The position numbers and the translations under genes are program-made. A DNA stretch of 64,000 bases, from assembly GCA_028551475.1 (NCBI GenBank), contig CM052362.1, positions 13,446,521 to 13,510,520 of the forward strand, in the 5' to 3' direction. The DNA is from Casuarina equisetifolia (Eukaryota; Streptophyta; Magnoliopsida; Fagales; Casuarinaceae). The notes below the pieces were generated by a model, which did no database searches, was not told the origin of the DNA, and was given only the letters and a program-made list of their open reading frames with translations. This document shows, one piece after another, positions 21,113 to 33,546 of this stretch (its first letter is position 1; each line of letters begins with the position of its first letter).

Positions 21113-24100
21113 AGAGGAAAGCTAAGAAATTAGAACAAAAAGCTTATCATTGATTCAATGTGAGGGTAATGCAATTAAAGAGAAGAAAATCATGTGGTTT
21201 GATCGGTCAAACCATTTCTTCCTAAGTAGTTTAACAAATCTTTCATTTGAAGTGATAAGTTGGTCTTCAACAAGGTTTCAAGAACTCCACCATATATCTT
21301 CAACAAGCCAAAGAGTGGTAAGATTAGCTTATTGCACTTTGTATGCTCATTGATGATGGAGATGAAGCATGCGATGATTTTTTTTTTTGTAGGTAACACA
21401 TTTCCAAATAAAATGAAAATGAATTTAACATGTTAGGTTTGAAGAATCAGATTTGTTCTTAATTAAATAGCTGACATATTGTTGCATTTTGGGAAGCTAC
21501 GAATAGAAAAATGTAAACCACATGAAGATATTCAATCCACATGAGTACTAGAATAATATTCTTGGGTTGTGTTCCTATTCCATGCTTAAGCAAGAAACCA
21601 TTCTTTATTTGTATAGGCTTCAAGATATGGGATTTGATCCTAAGAAAATACGGAGTCCCTTTAACTAATTATCGGTTATTAAATCCCCTACCAAACTTGC
21701 ATCTTAGAAGGCATGAAAGTATATTTAAGTTGTGAGTTAACAATATAATATGATCAAAGGTATCAATAAGAAACCTTCGTAGTTGTTTGATAGCTTGTTT
21801 AAAGAATTGAGGTTGAGCGTCATGAACTTGCAGGCAATATTTGCTAAAATATTAGGTCATTTCATCTCATCATGAAATACTATAGAACTCCAAATGTGGT
21901 CTAGTATAGTTTGAGATCCAAGAAAGGATCAATATCATGGATAGATGGTTGAGAATTGAAAGTGTATGGAGATAAGCATCAAACATGTTGGCATTTGTTA
22001 TAACTTCTTGCAAAGAATTAGCTAATAGAGGAAAAGACACTTTCAATATCAAGGAAGCAGCACTATAAGTTGAGATGCTTAATAGAAAATTTATGCTAAA
22101 GAAGGTTGGTAAAATCTTGAATTGGTATTGTAGAGAAGTTAAAAAGAATGATATCATTAACTTATACAAGGAAGATTTTGTAATAATCCGTCCATATGAC
22201 ATGAAAAGTGTTAGGAGTTTGTATGTGAGATAACAAACCCAAGGGTGACCAAATAAGTATTAAGACAATAAAGTTAGGCTTGTGGAACTTGTTTAAAGTC
22301 CATAAAGAGAATGGCAAATATGGTAGATATGTTACAAATGATCCAAATCAATAAATCTAGGAGATCAAATGATGTGAACTTCTTCCTAAGGTAGCCATAT
22401 AGGAATGCACTCTTGAAATTAAATAGGTAGACCTAACCATTCTTTTGGGTAAGCATAGGTTAGAATAATGCAAATAGAGTTTAGCAACAAAGCTAAACAC
22501 CTATGTAATCAACACTAGTTTTTGATAATAGCCTTTAGGAACTAGGAAAGTCCTTATAGCATTTAAAGAGCTATTAGATCATAGCTTTATTTTGAAGACC
22601 CAGTTGCAACAAATTAATTAAGCATAAGACTCTAAAGGCTATGTTAAACATGCAGGTTTTGGATAAAGATAGACCATTGTTATGAGAGCAAATGTATACT
22701 TAAAGGTATAAAATGTGATGAGAGACTATGCCATGTTTGAGTTAAGAAACCATCAAACAAGGAACGTGTAAAAAATCTAAAATTAGTATAAAGGGGGGAA
22801 AATACAACCAACTTTGGAAATAGAATGTAAAGATTTGGTATTGATGGAGCAACAAATGTGCCGTGATCATGACTTGTGGTAAAGTGTCCCTAAGATGGCT
22901 TTAGAAAAAACTAAGGATCCAAAGTGTAATTAAGTAATGAGTTTGTCAAATGCTTGTAGAGTAAGATGGATTTAGAAAAATCTAAGGATCCAAAGTGTAA
23001 CTGAGTGATTAGTTTGTTGAGTGCTTTTAGAGTTCACTAAAGGGGATAAAGTTTGTGAGCATAGACAATCAACCTTATCATATATAATATTTACAATGAC
23101 ATAAATCTTTTGAGTCTTAAGTGAGTAGCACCTATAATGTTTGTATTTAGCTGGTTAATTAAAGGAAATACTGGCTTGAAATCAAGATGTGAGTTTGTAT
23201 GAAGCATATGATTATAGATAAGTATATGTAGTCAATTTAAATATCTTCAAATAACCAATGAAAGGATCCTAGTGAAAGAAAGCTTGCTTTGATGATATAT
23301 TTCCAATGATTATTAATGAAAATTAGTTGACAATGTGAATCTTAGGATTAAATACAAAGTCCTAAAAGTGTTAAGGGATAACAATATGCATTAGTATAGA
23401 AAGAAGGATTTCCAACATATGGTGATATTTTCTTTCAAGTAAACCATTTTGAAAAGAAGAGTATAGACAAGATACCTTCTTATGTACCAAGAGCATTAAG
23501 TATATTCTAGAAAGTATCAAATAATAATTCAACAATACTATCATATTGGATTTCTTAATTCTTGAATTAAGATAATTATTTTTATTAGTGTATTAAAAAA
23601 ATATAAAATAGAATTAGATTGGAATGCATGAATAGGAAAAATCAAGAAAATTTAGAAAAGTCATTGGTAAAGTAAATATAGCATTTAAGTTTAAATCATA
23701 ACTAGAAAGGCCCTAATAGATGAAAAGGGATAAGAATGATGGTGAATTCTGCTAAGATGAAAACCTTGCAAGGAGAAAGTTAGGGTTAGGTGAACTGAAA
23801 AACTAATAGAAGATTTTTATTGATAGGTAGAACTACTAACCCACAAGCTAATCTTAAAAAAACTAAAGAGGAATTTAAAAGAAAGATATTGATGTGTGTG
23901 GGGGGAAGGGAGTTACCATCACGCATAATGTCTTGTTGTGAACAGGTGTAAGGGTAGGGTGAGAAAGGTACTATTATTATTTATGTTGTTGAGGGTGTCA
24001 AAATTAGGGTACCATGTTAGTGGAGGTGGATGGTGGTGACAACAGAATTGTTGCCAAAATGGCAGTGAAATTTGCTTGCCAATTTGGTAGAGTAGAAGGG

Positions 24101-24160
24101 ATAAAGGCATGGTTCAACCACTCCTTTAGAGTGTTTGCATAGTGAATAGTTCAAAAGCAT
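21113..24160 (-). pseudogene. copia element A pol, minus strand, strongly decayed
   Basis: Motifs follow in copia order on the minus strand. A protease-like WYPNFD, in place of WYPDSG, lies near 24000. Integrase is at about 23700-23050, with QNGLLERKYHHMLEI near 23450-23410 and KTQKIYV near 23110. Reverse transcriptase is at about 22700-21900, with SLYGL near 22305; the catalytic site at about 22150-22165 reads stop-V-N-D where YVDD is expected. Frameshifts and stops are dense. The gag part lies beyond the chromovirus at 31262-32010. No LTR of this element could be placed. Confidence 0.65.
22891..23032. repeat. 71-bp tandem duplication, two copies
   Basis: Units 22891-22961 and 22962-23032 both start TAAGATGG and contain CTAAGGATCCAAAGTGTAA. 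They lie in the decayed copia A integrase/RT linker. Confidence 0.85.
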
Positions 24161-24162
24161 AG

Positions 24163-24578
24163 TAGTTGTTAATAGTAGAAGCCAAAAGGAGACTATTTTT
24201 GTAAAGGAGAATACTATGCAAGTAGGTTTGGTAGTAGTAATGGCAAAATTAAGGAAAACTATAGTGGTTGATGTGAGTATGAAGCATATGGGTGTCCATT
24301 TGTGCTTTGAAGGGGGTAATAGGTTGAATAATTTTAAAGAAAATGAGCTTGTGCTTACTAAGTGGTGAATAGCATGGTGACATCCTTTGGCGCTAGTTGT
24401 TGATAGTAAGAGCCACAAGGAGACAATTTTTATAAAGGAGAATACTATGTATGTAGGTTTGGTAGTAGTAATGATGGAATTAAGGAAAACTATTGTGGTT
24501 AATGTGAGTATGAAGCACTTGGGTGTCGATTTATGTTTTGGGGGTGGTAGGGGGTTGAGTAATTTTAAAGGAAATGAG
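24163..24578. repeat. 231-bp tandem duplication, second copy split by the chromovirus
   Basis: Copy 1 is 24163-24393. Copy 2 starts at 24394 (TAGTTGTT) and is interrupted at 24578 by the element at 24579-31210. It resumes at 31216 (CTTATGCTTACTAAGTGGTG) and ends near 31261. The duplication therefore predates the chromovirus insertion. Confidence 0.85.
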
Positions 24579-24998
24579 TGTTATGTGTGTAACCCAAGGA
24601 TTCTTCCACTAGCTTGGGCTCAAGATAATCTTTATAAAACCAAGGGTTGTGTCGGTTTTCTTGTCTATGGTGTGGGGATGATTGATGAATTGGAAAGATT
24701 CCAGAGAGCTATATTATTTTAAAAGGGGAGAACCCCAATAAAAGTGAATTGGGTTACAAAAGTCTTGCCTTCCTTTTCTCTACCTATCCCTATATCCTAC
24801 CCTTTCTACTTACTTGGATAGGGGCTTAGAAGTAGTTTACAAAAGACAAAGCATGGGTACCATTACTTATCCCATGTTACACCCTTAATGCTTAAATGCA
24901 CCTACTGTGCAACCTTATTAACATGTCTCCACTTGTGAGTTCCTCTACCACCCATCACCATCCTCTATCTAGTCATCAGATAGGGGAAGCATGTAACA
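24579..24998 (-). repeat. 3' LTR of the chromovirus
   Basis: 420 bp, TG...CA on the + strand. It aligns with 30791-31210 over its full length with many substitutions, indicating an old insertion. Confidence 0.93.
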
Positions 24999-25004
24999 AT
25001 ACAT

Positions 25005-26232
25005 CCCCCGATAAGAGAGCCTTGTCCTCAAGGCTGAAATTAGGGAAACGACACTTAAACCTTTTCTCTATCTCCCATGTAGCCTCTTCTGAATCCAAAC
25101 CACTCCATTTAACCAAAAGCTTTCATTTCCTTTTTCCTAAAGTTAGGTGTAGCATAGCTTTTAGTTTAGCAGACAACACATCTTCTTCCTCTAGGAACAA
25201 TGGTAGCTCATACTTCACTTATGCATTGGGATAGATTACCTTTTTAACTTGAGATACATGAAAAATAAGGTGCAATATGGAATTTACAAGAACCCGTAAC
25301 TTGTATGCTACCAGACCCACCTTACCAATGACTTCGTAGGGACCATAGAAACGAAGGGTGAGCTTAACTTTCCAAATGTGAGAGAGCGAGGTTTGTTTGT
25401 AAGGCTTTAGATGAAGGAAGACCACGTCTTGTTCTTCTAATTTCAGCCCAATTTGATGTTGATCTACAAAGACTTTCATACGGTTCTGGGCAAACTGTAG
25501 CTATTCTTTAAGCTCTCGAATGATAACTTCTCGACTTTTGGGCTCCTTTTCCACCTCGAGTTCTTTGGCTCTTCCTAGAACATAATAAGGATAGGTGCCC
25601 TGCTAAACACAACTTCATATGAGGTTTTGAGAGATGAGCTATGTATACTAGTATTATGACAACATTCAATCCATGAAACCCATTGCACCAACCCGTTGGG
25701 TCCCTCTGAGCAAAAAAACTACATATACATCTCCAACGTGCAATTAGTAACTTTAGTTTGTCCATTTGTTTGAAGGTGGTAGGATGAAGAAAACTGAAAC
25801 TTTGTGCCTTATAGCCAAAAGAGTTCTCCTTAAAATTTACATGTAAATGTCGACCCCCTATCATAAGTGATTGCCTTAGGGAGACTGAAAAGCTGGAACA
25901 CCTTATCATGGAATAATTAAGCCACAATCTCTGCTAAGTATAGGTGAGCAATTGGTAAAAACCATGCAAATTTAGACAACCAGTCAACGACCACAAACAC
26001 AAATGTTTTCCCCTTTAACTTGGGTTACCCATTGATGAAATCCATTGATATCTCCTCCTATATGGCTTTTGGGATAGGTAAGGGCTCCAACAAACCCGAG
26101 GGAGTGTGGTTCTGCCACTTGGGCTTTTGGGAAACTAGACAACTTCGTACCAAATCCAACACATCTTCTCGAAGGTGCTTCCAATAGAAAATTAGCCTTA
26201 CTATTTGACGGGTCTTGTGAAAACCTTCGTGG
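25005..26232 (-). pseudogene. chromovirus integrase and chromodomain-like C-terminus
   Basis: Reading from 26232 downwards: GCHEGFHKTRQIVRLIFYWK is the integrase zinc-finger region, then VLDLVRSCLVSQKPK. A core with ISMDFING and VFVVVDWLSKFAWFLPIAHL follows. The integrase C-terminus is near 25400-25230 (LTLRFYGPYEVIGKVGLVAY). Near 25140-25010 the residues KLLVKWSGLDSEEATWE are a chromodomain signature, which in this clade targets insertion to particular chromatin. Stops and frameshifts break the reading frame throughout. Confidence 0.85.
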
Positions 26233-26237
26233 CAACC

Positions 26238-27509
26238 TGATAACTTTATTTTTATAGAGTTATTTTACCTATTTTAGGCAATAAATAACTTTAATAATTG
26301 TGAGAAAACATTTGAACTCCTCTTTATTTACTTAAATTTATCTTGTTTATGTAGCATAAGAAGGCAAGGAGAAAAGAGATGAACATGGAGAGCCTGATGC
26401 TTATTGTGTGGCAAAATCATAATATCAAGATCAAGAGAGTCAAGATGGGCTTGGGCTTTGAATGATTGTTATTAGATTTTATTGTTATTGGATTTTTTAA
26501 ATAATTAGAAAACCTAATCATATTAGGAGTTCAAAGCCTAATTAAATCAAGAGTTTAAAACCCAATTGTTTTAGATCTCTAAAACCCAATTTTACTAGGA
26601 TAAGAGTAGGTTTAAACCTAAACCCTATTTAAGAGAAGAGAAGAGGCAAAAGAAAGGGAGGAGGAAATTGAGCACAACTCAAGAAAGAGGCCAAGAATTC
26701 AAGATTTTCTTGAAGAGAAGACAAAAAGGGTGACAGACTTCTTGTTCTTGGATTCAAGATGCCTTCTTTATTCCTTATTATTATTCTTCCTCATTATTTC
26801 TTTATGTTTTAGTTTATTTTTGTTAGAGCTACGATGTAACCTAATTATGATGGTATGAATCTTATGATTATTATGTTTTGCAAGATATTTTATTTATGTG
26901 AGTTATATATTATTATGCTTAATGCTTTTAAGTGATTGGCCACCACTTGAATGATTTGATGTGCATGTTTGAGACTGAGAGGTAATAATATGCAATTGCT
27001 TCTTATAATATATAACCATGAATTAAATATGGATAGACATATACCATGTTGTTTGTGTGGCTTTTGGTGATAAGATAATCGAAAGATTTATTGTAAACTG
27101 GGAATGTTCATAGATCCTAATGCATTTGGTTTGTTTCAATTCACATATAGAAATATAGTGAATTAATGAATTAAGTAGGTTTGTTATACCTAGATATAGG
27201 ATAGTAAATAAATTAGGAAGTTTTGCCATCACATAGATATTATCCCTCTTGCAAGTATACATAATCTACATTAGTACCTCATAGTTATGGTGAAATCAGA
27301 CACTCTAACAAATTTTGTGTATTTATTTTTATTAAATTTAGTTGATTAGTTTATTCTCTATCAATTTGGATTTGTTAGATAAATTCTAGAAGTTGTTCAC
27401 CGTTAGTAATTAGTTGGCATAGTAATCACCAATCTCTGTGGGACGATACTTTCCTTATCATTATATTACTTGTTCGACATGTTCACTTACATTTAAAAAT
27501 CATTGAACA
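26238..27509 (+). mobile_element. solo LTR of the 1.25-kb family, target duplication CAACC
   Basis: 1272 bp beginning TGATAACTTT and ending GAACA. Perfect CAACC repeats flank it at 26233-26237 and 27510-27514. It matches the LTRs at 1452-2702 and 6059-7309 along its length, with small indels. No internal sequence remains, so LTR-LTR recombination probably removed it. It sits inside the integrase of the chromovirus, in the opposite orientation. Confidence 0.95.
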
Positions 27510-27514
27510 CAACC

Positions 27515-29490
27515 CTTATGGAATTCCCGAATTAGTATCGAAATTAAGAAGGAATGCCTTTTTAGATAAATTCTCCTCTTGAAATATAAAACCCCTTCCT
27601 TGTAAAGCCAAGGTCCAAGAGCTTTTCAACTATGAACCATTGCAATCAACCTCCACAACATTGGATTGGTATTATTCTTTTCTTTAATCGAGTTTAACCA
27701 TAGAGGCATAGGATTTGACATTGTTTGAACTTATAAATTCCCCACCAAGTCTTTTCCTTATGGTCCTTCAATGCTATTATGTGACCTTGTTTCATCTCTA
27801 TGAGATAGAGCATCAACCACTTTGTTAATAGACCCTAGCTGGTATTTGATTTTGAAATCATAGCCCATTAGTGGTACCAACCAATGCTATTGGGACAAAG
27901 TAGCAAGCTTTTGGCTCCAGAGATGTTGTAAGCTTTACTGATTAATCTGGACAATAAACCTACATCCTAGGAGGTATTTCCTCTAAGTTTGCATAACTAG
28001 GACTAAGGCAAACAATTCACGCTCATAGGTAGATAAAGCTAAGTTCTTCCTTTATAATGTTTTACTAAAAAAGGCAACTAGCCTTTTGTTTTGGGACAAG
28101 ACAACCTTAACACCCACTCCCAAAGCATCACACTTGACCATGACATCTTGTGAGAAATCTAAAGGGGTTAGCATGGGAGCTTCACATAATGCGCCCTTAA
28201 GTTGCTGGAATGCCTTCTTTGTTGCTTCTCCCTATATGAACTTCCTTTTTCTTAGCAACATGGTTAATGGGTGGGCTATTTTTCCAAAATCCTGAACAAA
28301 GTGGCAATAGTATCCCACCAGGCCCCAAAAAACCTTGTAAAGCCTTCACTAAACTGGGTCTTGGCCATTTTAGTATGCTCTCAACCTTACTTTCATCCAT
28401 GGAAATTCTGAAGCCATCAATAATGAGCCCCAAGAACTGAATCTTAGACTATTCGAAGAGACACTTCTCTCTCTTTGCAAATAGAGAATGTTTTTATTGG
28501 ATTTCCAATGTGACTTCTACATGCTTCACATGAGTCGACCACTCTTTGCTGAAAATTAGAATATCATCAAAGAAAATTAACGCAAACTTTTGAAGATACT
28601 CACTAAAGATGGTGTTCATTACCCCTTGAAATGTTGATGGAGCATTCGTGAGCTTGAAAAGCATCACAAGAAATTCATAATGCCCATGTGGTGTTCGGAA
28701 TGCTATCTTAGCCACATCTTCATCTCGAACACGAATTTATCACCAGCCTTCAAGTCCAGCTTTGAGAACACTTTAGCCCCCTTCAACTCATTGAGTAATT
28801 CATTAATAGTCAGTATTGGAAATTGATCCTTGACTGTGAGTTTGTTCAATTTTCTATAGTTAACACAAAGTCACCAAGAACCATCAAACTTCCTGACCAA
28901 AAACACAAGGGACACAAAAGGGCTGCTACTTGGTCGGATTATACCATTGCTTAACAACTCTTTAACATGTGCTCTATTTATGATTTTTGATAAAATGGGT
29001 AGCAATAGCTAAAGGTCGTTGTAGCTTGGGCTCTTGGAATCAGAGGAATAGGGTGGTCTTGTGCGTGTCGTGGTGGTAAACATTTTGGTTTAGCAAAAAT
29101 AGTAGCATATTTAGAAAGAAGGTGAGTTAAGGTACCTCATAATACCTTAAATTCCCTTCCTGCAAGCACTTTCGTTTCATAGCCTCCTTGCATAATAGCT
29201 CCTTCACACATAGCTTCCCTTTTGCTGGAAATGTTGATAGGTGTATATGTCATAGGTCTATTTAGGCCCTTCACCTTATCTTCCTCTATAAGGACCATTT
29301 AAATGTGTAGGATTGCTACCTCTTTTTCTTTTATCAATTCCTTTCTCATTTTTTGGTTGTTGAAGAGCTCATCTTCTGAGGATCCAACCCTTTTTAGCTT
29401 AACTTTTCTCCCTTCGAGTTGGAAGGACATGCAAAGTGTTTCAAAGTTCATCGAAATAGGACCCAATTTATGTAGCCATTGGATGTTGAG
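27515..29490 (-). pseudogene. chromovirus RT and RNase H
   Basis: On the minus strand the RT region includes PHGHYEFLVMLFKLTNAPSTF, followed by an intact catalytic FFDD at 28574-28563 (FFDDILIFSKEW). RNase H motifs follow: KCDALGVGVKVVLSQNKR near 28140-28085 and LVPLMGYDFKIKYQLGS near 27880-27840. The section ends at REFHKG just before the solo LTR. Frames are interrupted, for example after TLEIQ at 28494. It would copy element RNA into DNA; it is inactive as read. Confidence 0.85.
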
Positions 29491-29505
29491 AACCAAATCA
29501 GAGCC

Positions 29506-30764
29506 TTATAGAGGCAACAAGTAAAGCTCGATTACCAACATTTCTCCTTGCATAAGTAGTTGCACTTTTTGGCAATACCTGACACTTTGGAGTTTTTCAC
29601 CATTAGCCACTCTTACCTCAAACCTTATGTCTTGATCTAGCACTAAGTCAATTTTGTTAGCCAATCCTAGATGCAAGAAGTTGTGCAAACTACTTGAGTT
29701 AATTAGGATATTGACATCTTGCTTGTAATCCATGAGGCGTCCACTAACCCATAAGGTCTGTGATGCACTAGACCCTATGATGGCATTGATAGAAATTTAG
29801 GGAACTTTACTAGTGCTCTCCCTCACTAGTACCTCTTCTAGCTTATCCTTTCCATTGTCTGGCATTTGTGGCCAAGGGTGTATTTGTCATCACAATGGAA
29901 ACATAAGCTTACTTTACAGTGTTCCATTAATTCACTTAGTGACAATTTCTTTATAGTGATTGTTTTTTTTCTATAACACATTTTGTCCTTTCCCAAGGCT
30001 TTTTGGTTGGTGCTATGATTGCTGACTTGTGTGAGCTTTTTAATTCATACAATAGAGCTAAACTGAGAGCATTAGAGAAAGATGTGGGATGTTGAGCTTA
30101 GACTTCAATGTGGATATGTTCCTTTAACCTACTAATAAACCCTCCAACTTGCTATGTGGCCATAAAGGGGCTAGATTTCATCAATAGTCGAGTGTATTAT
30201 GAGTAATAGTGGTCCACTCACCTTATCTTCTACAACCTAGTGAGGTCACTGTAAAAGTTACAAAAATAAAAGGGGCCATATTTGTTGGTAAAACCTTCCA
30301 TTAGTTCCTCCCATGTTAGATCCGTTGTTAGACTTTGCTTCTAAAGGAGTTGACACGATAAGTGGGTATCTCCTTCCAAGTTCCAAGCTGTGATTTGCAC
30401 CTTTTCCACCTCTAGAGTTTGTTGACACTTAAAGAATTAAGTAGCATGACTAACCCAGTGATCATTGATCGTCACCACTTGCAAAGCATAGGAATTTGAA
30501 CTTAAAGCCACGGTTAAGAGGTGGTTGGGGGCCTACCCCAGACGAGTTGTAGTTATCCTTGTCATTGTTTCCCTTTCCACAGGAAGACTCACCAATATCT
30601 TCTTAGTGGTCTAAAAGCTTTCTTTCCACCTGTGCTTGAATGTTGGCAAAATGCTCCTCCATTTGCAAATGGACATTAACAAATTGTTGTTGCATGACTT
30701 CCAAAATCTCGAATAGGCAGTGGTTAAGTTCTTTCATGAGAAGGCCTTGGCTTAAGTTAGCCAT
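29506..30764 (-). pseudogene. chromovirus gag and protease
   Basis: An ATG at 30764 opens a Gag frame (MANLSQGLLMKELNHCLFEI) that stays open to 30603 and is then broken. A protease-like stretch lies at 29733-29560 (VNILINSSSLHNFLHLGLANK), where active relatives read LIDSGSTHNF, so the catalytic Asp and Gly are both lost. Confidence 0.75.
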
Positions 30765-30774
30765 AGCTAGTGCG

Positions 30775-30787
30775 GGCTTTGATACCT
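30775..30787 (-). other. primer binding site of the chromovirus
   Basis: The minus strand reads AGGTATCAAAGCC, close to TGGTATCAGAGCC of the initiator-Met type, three bases inside the 5' LTR. Confidence 0.8.
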
Positions 30788-30790
30788 TAT

Positions 30791-31210
30791 TGCTACATAC
30801 GTAAAATAGGCATCCTTTCACCAGCTTGGGTTCGAGATAATCTTTGTAGAACCAAGGGTTTTGTTGGATTTTCTTGTCTATGGTGTGGGGACAATTGATG
30901 AACTGGAAAGATTGCAAAGAGTTATATTACTTCAAAAAGGGGAGAACCCTAGTACAAGTGAATTGGATTGCAAAAGTCTTGCCTTCCTTTTCTCTACCTA
31001 TCCGTATATACTGCCCTTTCTACCTATGCAGGCAGAGGCTCAAAAGTAGTTTACAAAAGACAAAGCATAGGTACCACTACTTACCCCACATTATACCCTT
31101 AACTCTTAAATGCACCTACTGTACAACCTTATTTACACCTCCACTTATGAGCTCCTCTGCCACCCATCACCATCCACTATCTAGTCATCAGATAAGGGAA
31201 GCATGTAACA
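30791..31210 (-). repeat. 5' LTR of the chromovirus
   Basis: 420 bp, same length and order as 24579-24998, abutting the ATGAG duplication. Confidence 0.93.
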
Positions 31211-31261
31211 ATGAGCTTATGCTTACTAAGTGGTGAGTAGCATTGTGACATCCTTTGGTGA

Positions 31262-32010
31262 TAGTTTAAGTTGTGCTTCAAGGGGAAATAGAAAACCACG
31301 GAGATCTTTATGTCTTAGGTTGATCAACAAGATGTCATCATGAAGCTAATTGATCAATAGGGTTATTGGCATCATGAAGGAATTTTGTGAAAGATTGGGA
31401 GCCTTTCTTGAGTGATTGTATTTTAAAGCAAAGTGAGGAAGTTTTTTTGTAGTGCTATAAAATGTGTAGGTCTTGAAAAAGGCTTGATAGATAGCTAAGG
31501 ATATGGTGGAGCCATTTGCACGATGCTTCATCTATAGCAATTTCAGCATCCATACTAAGGCTTTTTAATCATTAGTAATCCAATCATCATATGCTAGGTT
31601 GGGGATGAAAGAGACAACCCTAATTTCATCTGTGTGTGTTCATTAAGAATGAGGGCACAAAAGTGATCCATTAAGAATTAGAAAAGACAACTTGCATGGA
31701 AATGAGGAAGGATTCTTGCCTTTCATATAAGTAAATAGTTGCAATCCAAATGAACGTTGATGGGGGGTGAAGAAGACCAATTGGAATAGTTAAAGATGGG
31801 GAATCTTGAAAAGTAAAAGATAAAAGTGTTTGGCGAATTTTGAAGCAAATAAGAAAAACTAAACATGATTTCTTGTAATCTAGATTGTGGCTTTCATTGA
31901 TTAAGTCTCTAATATCAAGTTGAAATTGGCAATCAAAGATTGGTAAACATTTAAGTACCTTCACCATTTTGCCAAAAGATTTAAGTTTATAGACTAGTTT
32001 TAACATATTT
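31262..32010 (-). pseudogene. copia element A gag, minus strand
   Basis: The minus strand has copia Gag-domain residues: DDWITND near 31595, then after frameshifts KGSQSFTKFLHDANNPIDQL at about 31400-31345. It is the 5' part of the element whose protease, integrase and RT lie at 24160-21800, the two being separated by the chromovirus. Upstream of it no LTR or primer site could be fixed. Confidence 0.55.
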
Positions 32011-33546
32011 TACTTGCTCTTCATTCCTAACTTGGGCCTTCATAAGCCCAACCTTGCTATGAGCCCCTTTAAGCCCATAATAAACTACTACACTCTATTA
32101 TCAACACTTTAATGGCACACTCTATAGTGGTTCTCATTTTAGGTGGCTACACTCCAACCTTCCATGGCTCATTTTAACATATTTAATTTGAATATTATCT
32201 CTAACTTAAACCCCCATAAGCCTAAACTGACTAAGGGCCCTTATAGCTTGTAACATAAACTAAATTGAAATTCAAAATAAGGAAGAAGAGCAATGCCAAA
32301 TATAGATAATATAGAAGGCCAACAACCATTTGTGGGCATGAAACTATGAATTGAGGTAATGGTGCAAGCTTGATTATTAAATTCAGTGGCTGTGATTGCT
32401 TCACTACTTCCTATGCTTAATTCTGTCAAGCAAATATTTCATATAGTTGATCACTTACAGCAATTGAAGGACATCTAACTTATCTTCAACACAAGCCTTA
32501 AAATGATCACAAGGGATGCATGATTCTCCTTGAAGTGAAACTTATTTTTCTATGTGGTATCCTAATTAGGCAGATGTAGCGGATTCGTTCATTCATCATC
32601 TTCCGGTTTATAGGAACTTTGAGTGATTCCATTCCAAAACGAAATAAGCCGTGTACATTCTTTGTCAACTTGGTGGGGATAAACAGTTCAATTTCAAGAA
32701 GCCAATATGTGGTCCACTTGGCCTCTACTTTTCTATCACATGTTAGTTGAAAATCAGTTTTCACTTCAATCAAAGAATTCCAATTGGAGGAAGGTGTGAG
32801 CACAAATCTCCATGGTATCAAAGATTTTTACCTCCTCATGCTACTCTTCACTTTACTTGGCCACACACATCACGATAAAATGGTGTCTCCCAACAAAAAA
32901 AAAAATCAATGTAAAGGAGATGGGCTTATCTCTTCTAACGCTGTTCAAATTATCGTCACAATACTGGGTAGATGCCGTTTATTTAAATAGATCTCTAACA
33001 GGTGTTAAATTATTCATCCGTTATTACAACCATTCGCCAAAAATCATATTAATTCTAGTTTACGTGCATTTGGATGTAAGAGGTATACAGGTAATCTTAC
33101 TCTCATTCTTAGAACCCAACTTCAAGGATACTTGGATTAGTATGTGTGTATATATGTATATATAAAAACTTGTCGGCACACTAAAATATGGTGGCCAGAA
33201 AACAACTAAGACATCAAAATATCCTTCATACATCATACTCCCGATATTACTGTTAAAAGCAAACTAGAGAGTATTTCCTACAGGATGCAAAACAAGTTTT
33301 AATCGTATAATTACATATGAGCAATCAAGATAATTTGAAACTTTTTCCTGTCATGGTGAATCAAAACATTGGGGCCCTTAAAGGGGTTCCTTTCCTCGAT
33401 TTCCTTCTATTGGGTAATGATACTGCGAGGTATCTTCCGTTTCCAATTATCTCGTTGTCTAGGTCTTCATCTTTCTCGGTAGTCTGATAATTGTATATTG
33501 TTGAAACCTATCAGAACAAAGAGAGAAATTATAAGCAGCATATTGT
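32011..33546. other. AT-rich spacer between copia relic and PLATZ gene
   Basis: No gene recognised. At 32813-32825 the + strand reads TGGTATCAAAGAT, resembling a Met-type primer site, but no LTR pair or coding region supports it. The part next to 33547 probably holds the 3' untranslated region of the PLATZ gene. Confidence 0.4.

Larger units (their letters stand above)
24579..31210 (-). mobile_element. Ty3/gypsy chromovirus, minus strand, with target duplication ATGAG
   Basis: Both LTRs are 420 bp (24579-24998 and 30791-31210), flanked by ATGAG at 24574-24578 and 31211-31215. The 5' LTR is the right one. An initiator-Met-type primer site lies just inside it, and a CGGGGGATGTAT purine stretch (minus strand) precedes the left, 3' LTR. 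Gag, protease, RT, RNase H, integrase and a C-terminal chromodomain-like segment follow in chromovirus order. A solo LTR at 26238-27509 splits the zinc-finger region of integrase. Without it the element is about 5.4 kb. All coding parts carry stops. Confidence 0.95.

Noticed and set aside
20150..22700. Single minus-strand copia element
   Set aside because: RT motifs occur twice in an order that one element cannot give: later RT motifs at 22310 lie upstream of RT start motifs at 21050. I therefore described two relics, though an internal duplication is not excluded.
24017..24418. 133-codon minus-strand frame with many Thr, Leu and Cys residues
   Set aside because: It spans the 231-bp tandem repeat in a decayed copia region. 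Only short protease-like residues near 24010 are meaningful.
32813..32825. Primer-binding-site-like TGGTATCAAAGAT
   Set aside because: No LTR precedes it with a partner, and no gag follows it. A 13-base match alone is weak.
33150..33165. TA/TG-rich microsatellite-like stretch
   Set aside because: Too short and imperfect to call.
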